A stretch of 64,000 bases of DNA from the NCBI GenBank assembly GCA_963281255.1, contig OY725495.1, forward strand, positions 372,001 through 436,000, written 5' to 3'. The DNA comes from Aphrocallistes beatrix (lineage: Eukaryota > Porifera > Hexactinellida > Sceptrulophora > Aphrocallistidae). The notes below the pieces were generated by a model that saw nothing but the letters and a program-made list of their open reading frames with translations, was not told where the DNA came from and searched no databases. A program made the translations under genes and the position numbers. This document shows, in pieces, positions 15,201-27,200 of the stretch. Every line of letters starts with the position of its first letter. Position 1 is the first letter of the stretch.

Positions 15201-18200
15201 TCAAAATCAAGATCTGCTCCTTTTGTGACTAGAAAAGTGGCAATGTCTAGCTGATTTCTCCCTGTAGCAGATGCTAGGAGCATTCCTAATTGTTCGCTTC
15301 TATCTCTTTCATCTTTGTAACAACTCAGAAAAGTCTAAAATTTAGAACATGTTATCCACTGGAGAAAAATATTTACAAAAATACAATTAGATTTTACTTG
15401 CCTCTATCATCTCTATATCATCTGTAAGTTCAGCTGGATATGCCCTTTTCACATCTTCAGTCACTAACAAGTCTTTTAATTCTGTTTCTCCGCGAGATCC
15501 TTTGCTTTTTTGATGTTCTATTATCATTTTTAATACAGTCATATCATTTTGTATTGCTGCTTTGTGCAATACATTATGCCCATATTTATCCTGAACGGCA
15601 AGGTCTGCACCCATTTTCAGGAAGATCTCCAACAGATTGTAAAATTTCTTTTGTACACAGACATGAATTACGCACTCATTGTTGCTGTTGGGTAGGTTTA
15701 GCAAGTCAATTCCTCGCATCCAGTTTATTTCCTCCTTTTCCTCCTTACTCAGAGATCTCATACCGCCCTTGTGCAACCCTATTATACCAAAATAATATTA
15801 TTTTTCTTATAGTTACTAAAATGAAATTTTGTCAAATAAATTAACTTACGGATTTTGTGATTTTCAAGCCATCCTTTCTCTTCTTTTTCAACATGGACAT
15901 ATTCCAAGATAGAATATACTGTCTCTATGTTCTCTTCGTTTACTGCAGCATGTAATATTGTGTCTCCATTTGCATGCATTCTAATTTCCAAAGGAAAATG
16001 TTGAGACTTTGATTCCAATAAATCTTGCATTGTCTCTCCTTCACCATATCTTGCACAGATGTGAAGTATACTTTCATGATTTGGTACTATTCTACAAGTA
16101 AGGACATCTTTTGAAATGACAACACAGTTAAAATAGCATACAAATACTGAAATATTGAAACATAATTTTAAACCGTTGTTACATATAACTCACTTTTTAT
16201 CTTTGCTAAATGGACTGGGAAATATAGAGTCTAAGATTTGGAACTGAGTGTACGCCTTCTTTAGTAACTGGACATCTCCTGAATGTATCAGACTGATGAT
16301 AAATTCCGTGATTTCTTCCCTCTTCTCCAGCAAGGGTTTCCAATAGTTGTTATTCATTCGTTTCAACTGGTGTCTAGTAACAACTTGAGTGGTCAACTCA
16401 GGTAAAATCGAGATTTCAAATTCTTTTTTGCTGATATGCTCTGCAGCTACTATTTGAGTTTCAGCATGGTCAGTGTAAAGGTAGAACTCCTTTTCTTGCT
16501 TAATATTAATACTAGATCGCTGTGACACGAGTTGAGGTTTTTGATGTAAATTGGTTATTTCTTCAATTTCTTTTTCATCAGCTGCTTGGCTAATTCCTAT
16601 ATCATTTAATTTTATGGTTATTCTAATAATATATTCTAAAAGTGTATATACAGTGGTATGGAGATAGTAGATTACTTTACTTACCTGTATTTGTGCTTAT
16701 TTTTTGTGCTTGGCTCTGATCTTGTTCCACATTCACTTCATCCGGGATTGTGAGTGTTCTCAATTGAACGTCGATTGACATGCTAACACAATAAAAACAA
16801 TTACGTATATACTGAAAATACTCCGAATAACGGACACATTGGGGACATGGTATTTATCCGTTGTAGAGAGATGTCTGCTTCTCGGAGAGTTCTTAACTTA
16901 ACTATTACATACGTACGTATATGGTGAATCATTCCGTTCCACTAGGTTTGTCCGTTATAGAGAGGTTGTCCGCTTTTCGGAGTGTCCGTTTTGGGAGACT
17001 TCACTGTAACAATATTGAGTTGGAATATACCATGTTAATATTTCATAGGTAGGTAAATTTGTTTGTTTCGAGGAAATGTAAGAAAATTGCACAGTATTAA
17101 AATTTCTTTTTAACCTAGAGAAGAATTTTATCAATTGTATGTGAATTTATGTCCTCCCTCATCCATAATTTATTGTACATAATATAATTTGCTATCGCAT
17201 ATTTACTTGCCTTATCAGATAAATCTTTTTATGGAGTTTTAGATAGTGGAATCATCAAAAATGTTCACATATTCAAATATTGTGGTTGACTTTTCTTACT
17301 TTTACTTGCTCACATGTGCGTAAGAAAACCCATTTTTTACGAGTATAATTAAATTGAATTCCACACCTTTTTCATTGGCTTTCTTATGATTTCATAAATG
17401 TGATCATTTGTTTAAATCATGATAAATTTTATGCGAGTAACTATGCTATGTACTACGTATTACACGCATATGAATATTGTAAAACATTTTCTCTCCTAAT
17501 ATTAATCTTTTTAATTTTCTTACGTCTAAATTGAGAAATAAAATATGACTGGGTGAAGATTACAAATTTTCGCACTCCTTATCACAATTTGACTAAAATA
17601 ATAATCTTGCTTTCCTAAATAATTCATTGCTATGTACGAATACTGTTTTCTTGAATGATGTCATGATCGAATTGAAATTGGGATAGTTCATAATTTATTT
17701 GCAATAAGTAACAATTCAATGATGCTATAGAATTGAATATAAATAAGTCATCTGGGGAATGGGTTATTCAATGTACGTATTTTTATTATTAGAGCGTCAA
17801 CTATTTCTTCAACATTTCAAGTATTTTATCTAATTTCAGTTCAATAGCTGCATTTTGAGTTCCAAGCTGTAACACACTTGATTCGAATTCAATTTTCTTT
17901 TGAACAGCTACTTTCACCCACATTTCTTTTGGTTTAAGCTTACCAAGTTCAAGAGGGCCCTCATTACTATCTGCATCAAAATAAGGCTTGGTAAGCTCAT
18001 CAATATTTTTCTGCACTTCATCAATCTTTTCCCCTAATGGAGCTAGGTATTCCATTGTCGTCAAAGCCCTTTCATTTCCTTCAGCTAGAGCTAGGGTATT
18101 TGCATATATCTTTTCTTCCAATTCTTGTAGTTGTTTGTTGGTATTTTTCTCTGAAGTTTCGTTAAGTAGAGTGTTCCACTCTTCTATTGGCACGGTGAAA

Positions 18201-21200
18201 GTTGGAATTGAGGAGAGTTGACGGAAATACTTTCCCAGAAAGAATGAAAGACTTGACTCAAGCTCCATTGTAACTACTAATCCCATGCGATAGTAAGAAG
18301 TTCCCTGTGCACTTAATGTGGCATATGTCTCTGAAAGCTGAGCAATCAGTATGTTGGAAATGACTACGATAAAAACGAAGGAAAATATTAAATAAACTAA
18401 GGCGAAATACAATTCGACTTGAAATAGATCGTCTTCTCGATTTCCGGGGCCTCCATCTAAAATAAGAATGATTCCAGTAACTAATGGCCTCAAAATAGAG
18501 TAATCCCGCGACATTTCTTCGTTAAAATAGAAGAAAGTATTTGTATTGTTGAAACAAAAATTTCTTTGCATAGTTGGAGATATTGAATGCATTGGTATAG
18601 AAGTAAATCGAGATGCAAGATGTAAGCCACCGATGAACGATGCTAGTAGAACAAGATAGAGTACAAGGAATCGAGGGATATCTTTAGAGAACACTGCTTT
18701 GACAGTTTCAATGTAAGCTCCTAAGGACGTAATAATCCTTGTGTATTTCAAGAGTGAAATAATGAAGGAAATATATGCGAGTGAAGCAAATATCCACGCG
18801 TTACTTGGATTCATTAATCTAATAGAGTAGTAAAATATTAGGGAGGCAATGCCTATGACATCTAGAATGCTATTGGATATGTATTGTATTGTTGCTCTTG
18901 GAAGGTTAAAAAGTGAGCGATCTAATAGAGGGATAATTTGTGTTAATTCTTGTCCCTGTTCGAATAGTTTAAGAAAATAATTTTTCTTATTGAATTGAAC
19001 CTCTCCAACTTTGTAATGTTTAAAATGAGGTACTTTTTTGTTCCTTAGTCGCCGTTTAGATCTTTGTTCTGTATATATCCTCGACCAACCATAAAAAAAT
19101 TCTACTATTTCACTGAATGCCAACACAATTACACACACCAAGACAGTCACTTCAAGAAGTAGACGTAGGTTGTATTCATGCAGAGATGTTCTATTCATTC
19201 CCAGGTTAGAATCACATTCATTACTAGCTAGATGTAGCGAACTCGACAGCAAAATCAAAAACGCGATGTATAGGAACAGCGTTAGCGTGTACCAGATGCG
19301 ATAGAATTTTAGTTTTTTCTCTACTGTTTTTTTGACAATTGGATGTTCACGTAGTGTTTTATCTTTACACTTGATGAGTTTATGAATAAGAGATGGTTGA
19401 AAATGACTGAATGTTTTACTTTGAGGTGAATCTCCTTTTGCATTGGTATCAAGCATTATCGCTGTGCAGTGTATCTCTGTGCCTGCATTATCCTCTACAC
19501 ACATTCTATCAAAAATCACCTTCATAATATAGTGTTGTCCTGTTTTCAATAATTCGTGGTATATGGTAGGATTACATAAAAAATAATCAGTGTGTACCAT
19601 CTCAATATATATGAAGAGCACTGCATAATGTTCTTTCCTTTTGGCTATGTTAATTGGAGTTTCTTTATCTAAATTTTTGGTATTCAATTGTTTAAAGGCG
19701 ACATCCATTTTGACTTCTCTCAGTAAATACTTAGCACATCTGTATGATCCAAACAGGGCAATGGTATGCATTGGAGTATTAAGATCATAGTTGTCTCTCT
19801 CTAGACTTACCCCATATTCTAATTGTAATTCTAAAATGTGCGGATAGTCTTTTTGAAGCGCAATATCAATGGGTGCTTTTTCATCTTTATCTTTTTCTTC
19901 TGATTTTGCGCCATATTCTAATAATATTTTCATTATGATTTTGTTGTTATTGCTAGCTGCTAGATGGACTGCTTTTTGTTTATCTTTATCTACATCTAAC
20001 TCTGGGTCTGCCTCACAGTTCAGAAGTTCTTTCACACACTCTCTCCAGCCACTTTTCACTGCATAATACAATGGAGTTTTACCATGAGTATCCCTGATGT
20101 TCGGATCCATGTTCTTTTTCTCAATCAAAAACCTAAAAATTTTTTTAAAAAAATTATTAATTAGATATTTTCTAATGCAGAATATTCCTAAAATAGTATA
20201 CTAATAGGAAAGATTGTTTATTTTGTTCTTATACAAGTATTTTAATTTTAAAGTTAATGTATCGATGCGATCAACCATTGTACTTATTATTATAACTAGA
20301 CTCTGATACACTTTAATCACAATTTTAATCACCTGACGATATTAGAGTGTCCGCCATTAACTGCAGAGTGTAGAGCGCTCTTATCCATTATATTTTCATC
20401 CCATAAGCTTGCCTTGTATTCGATTAGAATTTTCACTAAGTCCAAGTGTCCTGATTTAGCTGCATTATTAATTGCAGCATTTGTCTTTGGATCTTCATTG
20501 TAATTTGGGTCGATTCCTTCTTGCAACAAGTATTTTGCCAGGTCTTTGTGCCCTCTCAAACTCGCCAATTTCAGTGGTGTCATGCCTTGATCATTTTTGC
20601 TATTAAGACTCGCACCTCTTGATGCTAGATATATGGCGATATCTCGCTTATTTCTCTCAGTAGCAGATGCCAACAGAACTCCTAAGCATTCTTTTCTCTC
20701 CAAACTATACTCAGAGAAACTGAAGAAAATCTAAAAATGTAAACGATTAAATGCATTATGTCGTACAGTACAGGGTTACACGTTATAACCAAGTTCTTAC
20801 CTCTATAATTTCAACACTCTGTACTAGTTGAGCTGGACTTTCTCCTTTCACGTTTTTAGCTATTAATAAGTTTTTAAATGCTATTTCACCACCTTCGCCT
20901 TTGTCTTTATAATATTGCATTATCATGTTGGATGAAATCGCATCATTTTGAATGGCTGCTTCATGTAACACATTATGTCCATATTTATCCTGTATTGTAA
21001 GATCTGCACCCTCATTCAGGAATATTTCCAACAAATCATGACAACTCTTTTGTACACAAATGTGACAGACAGTCTCATTGTTAACGTTGAGTTGGTTTAC
21101 AAAATCAGGTACACTCGTTATAATGAGTGGTGGTCTTGATCCCTTACTCAGATTTTGTATTAATAAACTACCTCTTCTGCCTAACTCTGACAACGTACCA

Positions 21201-24200
21201 CGTCTTTCATCCACTGACAGTTTTTTCTCTTTCTTTTCTTGCTTAATATAATTTAGAATAGCATTTGCAGTTTCGACATTTCTTTCCTTTACTGCAGCGT
21301 GTAAGATGGTATCTCCTACTGTTAGTTTGGGACTTTTGATGTTGATAGGAAAATACCGATGCTTCGATTCTAATACATTTTTCATTAGTTCTCCATTACC
21401 ATGTCTAGCACATATGTGAAGTAGACTATCATGATCCTTCACTGTTCTACAAAAATGATACAATTTTTTGAATAAGCTACTAAGTTCCTCTATAGTTGTA
21501 ATTTATTGTACTTACTTTTTATCTTTGATAAATGGACTGGGAAATATAGAGTCCAAGATTTGGAACTGAGTGTAAGCCTTCTTTATTAACTGGACATCTC
21601 CTGAATGTATCAAATTTATGATAAATTCATTGATTTCTTCAAACTTCTCTGTTATCAAAGGTTTCCAATAATTGTTATTAATTCGCTTCAATTGGATTCT
21701 ATTAAAAACTTGAGTAGTTAATAACCCAGGTAAAGTTGCAATTTCAAACTCTGTTTTGTTAACATGTTTTGCAGCTACTATTGTTGTTTCATTTTCCGCT
21801 GTATAGAGGTAAAATTCTCTTTCATTTCGTTTCCTTGGCCGATTTGATTCTGTTTCCAGTGAACAAATACTCTCAGCTGAGAATAGACTCTCATCCACGC
21901 TAATTTCGTCAAAATGTACCGCGATTCCTATCAATAGATTGATATATTAGAAATGTCTATTATTTAGTATTTCATTTGTTGTTATTATATGTACAATAGA
22001 CTTCGTTCGATTAATAGAGCCTTTTTAAAGTCACTTTTGGAAGGACCAGAATAGTTCTCACACATAGAAGCTAATACTAATTTTAATTTATTTACTAAGG
22101 GCGTTCAAAAAGTTTACATCATTTGCTTCTTGCTAGAAAAGTAAACCATTGATAACTGAAAATAGGGCTATCGATGCTCTTTAAATTGCTGTAAAGTAAT
22201 CGAATCTAGCTATTATACTTTTGAAATTTGAAATTCTTGAACTTAGTCAACTTTCTGATAGTCTATTTTTAATGGCTTCAAAATATTCATCAAGCAAATA
22301 TGAACAAAGAGCATTCATCAAAGCGTGTACGCTGTTGGGTGAAAAACCAGTCGATATTTATGAAAAGCTCGTCAAAGTATATTCATATGATGCTCTTGCA
22401 TATTCAACCGTTAGACAATGGGATCGTCAAGTGAAAGAAGGAAGGGAGGACATTGAAGATGAGGCTCGGTCAGGTAGGCCAAAATCAGCGTCTACCAGCG
22501 GAATAATTGCTATTGTAGAGGAATTGATAAATGATGATCCCCATTTAAGCGTGATAGAGATTGCTGAGACGGTAGACATCTCAACGGGAGCAGTTCATCA
22601 CATTCTGCATGACGTTCTGAATTTGCGGAAGGTTTCAGCCAGGTGGATACCAAAATTGCTGACAAAAGACCAAAAAAAACAAAGAGTGTCGTGTGCAAAA
22701 AAGCTCATCAAAAAGTATGAAGATTGTGATACACGAAGACTATATGAAATAGTTACAGGGGACGAAACATGGATAAAGTTCTCAGAGCCTGAACGAAAGG
22801 AGCGGAGCAAAGCATGGCTCCCAAAAAATTCGATCCCCCTTACAAAACCTCGGCCCGATTTCAGAGAGGAAAAGGTGCTATACAGTATATTCTTTGATGC
22901 ATATGGCCCAGTAGCACAAATACCTGTACCTAAAGGCGGAAAGATTAATGGTGACTTTTACTCATCAAAATGTCTACGAGAGGTTGAAGATTTTTACAAA
23001 ACCAGAAGACCAAGCACTGGGGCTCGTGGAATTAAGCTTCTCCACGATAATGCCAGGCCCCATGTCTCCAAGCTTACCAGACAAACTATAGATGAAATCG
23101 GGTTCGAAGTTTTAGAACATCCTCCCTACTCACCTGATCTTTCACCATGCGACTTCTGGCTATTTCCAGAGATGAAAAAACACCTTGGAAGGAAACATTT
23201 TTCAACAAGATCCGACCTGGGAACCGCCGTTTACCACTACCTACATAGTATCGAGAGAGATGAGTACAAAAAAACTTTTTCGAAGTGGATTGAACGTCTG
23301 AAACTTTGCATCGATAATCAAGGAGAGTACTTTAAACACATTATGTAATTACATTGATAGTAGATATGTTGGTTTAGTTAATATTTACAAATGATGTAAA
23401 CTTTTTGAACGAGTACATCGGTTAATCGGACCAAAATATTGAGACCCAATGTGACCCGATTAAGCTGAGTCAACTTACCTTCATTTTTTGACACTGTATC
23501 TTGTACTCTCACACCTCTTTCAATTGTGACTTCTCTCAGCTCAACAGACTTATCCATGGCTATGTGCTTAATTTAAAACAAAAATATTTACTAGGAATAT
23601 CACATACTAAAAATTTATCATTTTTTAATATAATTAAGTACATGTATTTGAGTTAAAAGGGGTATCAAATACATAGTTTGTGCGTAATTGTGTTCAGTTC
23701 GCATACGTATATTAAATAATAGTACGTACATTGAAGCAATGTGTGTCCAAAGTACCTTATTGAAATTTCGTGTGGTCGGATACTTTTTCGTATGTTTAAA
23801 TTTTGCATTTACATTAAACCCTAATCAATATTCAGTTTCATATAAATAATGTCAAGTCCCATTATTTATTCCATTGTACCAATGCTTATTATAGGTCCAT
23901 CTTCAGCGCGTATGGTGACTCCACAAGCAGCGTAGCAACTAGCGGGAGTGAACAAGTGTCAAGTGGCCCCATGCATTCAGACCTAGATCAGGCTATCCAC
24001 CAGTATGGGACAAGGTCTCCTCAGCCTAGACCAACTAACCTTCCCATTTCCTCAAATCGTAAGAGTCCAACATCGAGAATTCCGTCTCCGCACAGAACGC
24101 ATCATCCTGAATTGACTCCCAAGTCTCCGCATAAGTTACATCTGTTTTGGGGAGCACAACAGCCTGGCACAGTAAGTAGTAAATTTTAATGTTTTTCTTG

Positions 24201-27200
24201 TTTAAAGATTGTGAAACTTTTCGACATACGTTCCCCGATGCACTCTTGTAGAGAATTCAAAATTCATTTTAACTTATATAGGCCCAAACTCTTTTCTCAC
24301 CATGAAGTGGATAAGCGCAGTCATATCTATTCACTTCCAATGCATATTTAATCTACATATATTATATTATAGAATTCATTTGATTATGATAACATTTTTT
24401 AAAATTAAATCATTAAGCACGTGTAAACAATATTGATCACACGCCCCCTCTTGAATCATTGAAAACATTCTTGCAAACTCTATCAATTTTCATATTTATA
24501 AATCTTAATTAAATTCCATTGTGATTTTAATCTTAATTTAATATATTAGATATCATACAATGAGAAATTCACTCGTCCCATAACCGAGACGGTCGAGGGC
24601 TTTACAGATCCGTCCTTAGTCACAGTTCCCTCTGAATGTCTGAATAATATTCAGTTGGACAGTCCTGTAAAAGATGTCCCCACTAAAATGAAGCAAACAC
24701 CTTCAATCGATTCCCTTGCATCATCGACTGTTAATTTCATCACTTCGATAACAGAAGAAATGCAGGCAAGTATTTAGAATGGTTCTATTTTGTTGAATGG
24801 AGTATTACTATTATGTATAATGCCCGATAGGATCTGCTAGGAACGAGTGCATCGTCCGCTACTAGTGTTGGGAACAGGAGTGATAGCTGTAATGAAGTAG
24901 ACTTGGTTCAAAATCAAAATGTTACGAGTGTCCCAAATAATCAATCTTTTGGTGAGTGTTAACGCGTTTAGTACTCTGAATCACCATATTATTTCTTCAC
25001 AAAATTTCTAACTAGGCTCAGTTAATCGGGTGTTAGAGACGCGGTACTCATACTTAGAAGATGACAAACAAGGACCAAATAGCACCCCCGCCTCCCCTCT
25101 AACTCCTCAGAACATTGCCACGAATGAGGGAGATCTCCCCCCCATTCGATCGAGAGCTTATTCCACTCCTACTGAGAAAATATACACATTGCAGAGAACA
25201 CAGCAGAGTATGCCGATCCATGGTAACCTTTCAATTTATATGGTTTAGATCAGGTGTGTCAAACTCGAATCGGATAGTGGGCCAATTTCATAACCCCATC
25301 TATTCCCTGGGCCATGATAGAAATGAATAAATTTTAACTACTGATTCATTCAATTATAATATTTTTTCGCAACTGGCTGGCGGGCCACCTCTGAGCAACC
25401 TGCGGGCCACCAGTTTGACACGCCTGGTTTAGATTTTTTTTTCTAATATTTTAACTCTTTATACAGTATGAGATACAATTTAAACGAGTTTTCTATTTTA
25501 GATGACTTCAATAAAGAAAGATTTCTTCACACCTCTAACATTATTCCAGTTTCATTAACACTGTCTACACCCTACAGCCCTCTAATCCCCCCAGCACACA
25601 AATTCCCTCTCAGGAGGTTGCACTCCCTCAATAGCAAGGTCGAAAATCAAACAGTAACATTGGTGGATCCACCCGAACTGAGGCGTAGAAGGTATTTGGA
25701 AGGCCTTGTAGAAGCTGATACAAGCTTGGACTTTTCAGAACATTTAACTTTGATGAGTAGTATCAAGCAGAACAAGACTTCACTAGGTTTGCATTATAAT
25801 TGATTATCAATTAATTACTCTCTTGGTTTATTTAATAAGGATCATGGATGCTGTTTTAGATTATTAATTAATATAAGCCTAAATTAGCCTAGTTATTATT
25901 ACAAATATCTATTATCTGGTCTATTAGTTATTGATATATAGCATGTCTCTCATTGTAGAATTCAACAGCAAAAAATTAGTGAGAAAATCAAGTTCTTTCT
26001 CCTCTATTTCAAGTGAGATTCTGGCGGATGAGAGCCTGAACTCTGACTTTATTCTTCCTCAGTTAATGTCAGAGCGGAGGGAGAGGAGTTATGATCAGTT
26101 GGACATTTTGGATTCTCCAATCCGAAAAAACATAGCTGCTAAAACTGTACGTATTTTGAGAAAATTAGCTTACTTTGTTTCTACTCAGTTTCTACTCATA
26201 CTTTTATCGATAGGAATTGAAGAAATATGTCGTCATGAACTTGTTCGATACGGAGATGTCCTATGTGCGATCACTTGAAACAATAATTAAAGTAAGTTCT
26301 CCTTTATTAACATATCTGCCTTGAACTAACTAACAAAAACAAAGGCAATCTAAAAAAGTTGATACATTGTAAGCATTAAGATACATTGTGCACTTACAAA
26401 AAACGAAAATGTTTAAATTTCCGTTAGGGAATCTAATGGAAAATATTTGGGATAATACTGCCTGCATTTATCAAGTCTGTCCATCCATGTGCAGAGTCGA
26501 AGGAACACTTCATAGTTTATCCTCAGTCCCAGGTTATATTCTTTTCCTTCGATTCTATGGTCCAAATAATATTTGCCAAAATTCCCTACGAGGATTCCAC
26601 CAACGCTATTGTAGTAATATCCATTTTTCCTCTTATATAATGTAAAGAGAGGATTTCCCTTTTCATTTACATTACTATCGCAGTCAATGAAAGTTGTTTC
26701 GAAAGTTTCAAATTTGCTTTCACACCTTGAGCGAAGAATAGTAATATTTCCATCTTGGTTATTATAATCGAAACCGGCTTGAGTAAACTGAGAATTGCAC
26801 TGCGATTCGATTGGTGTTGGAGTGTTCATATGTATTGGTACGTAAGTTTGTTGACCTTGTGTGAGCTTTATCAGAGCGTAATTGTATTTAAACCGTTCAA
26901 GTTTATTACCGATTAAATCTATCCACTCAATTGGGAAAAACACTTTATCTATCTCTGCTTCGATTTGACTCAATTCTCCACCATTTATCCGGGTTACTTT
27001 GATCGTTGGTCGTGTGTAATAATGATAATACACGCACTGTGCGCTTGTTAGTACATAATTGTAGCCTACAGCGACACCATTACAGCGTGAATGTATATTG
27101 ACAATCGTGCTGTAAGGATACCTTTGCCTATCAACTTCTATCCTGTCATCATCTCCAATAATTGACCGGGCTTCACGATTATTGCAGGTTATTTTCTGTT

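Larger units (their letters stand above)
21992..23476. repeat. MITE-like element (family A) split by a mariner insertion
   Basis: Left part 21992-22097 and right part 23414-23476 match the element at 11211-11532. They share the block cacttttgg-aggacc-gaatag-tctcacacatagaagctaat, then a cggttaat motif, and a terminus reading aagttgactcagcttaat in reverse. The orientation is the same as in channel gene 1. The mariner transposon interrupts it. Confidence 0.6.

Noticed and set aside
15440..15844. 134-codon + strand open frame
   Set aside because: Overlaps the antisense ankyrin exons of channel gene 2 in a different frame; composition typical of a shadow.
22221..22271. Longer N-terminus for the mariner transposase
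   Set aside because: Begins at TTG and precedes the usual mariner start; ATG at 22272 gives the normal length.
6478..23557. Channel genes as pseudogenes because the longest frames start mid-ankyrin
   Set aside because: All upstream exons were found and each gene closes to a multiple of three with consistent splice phases.
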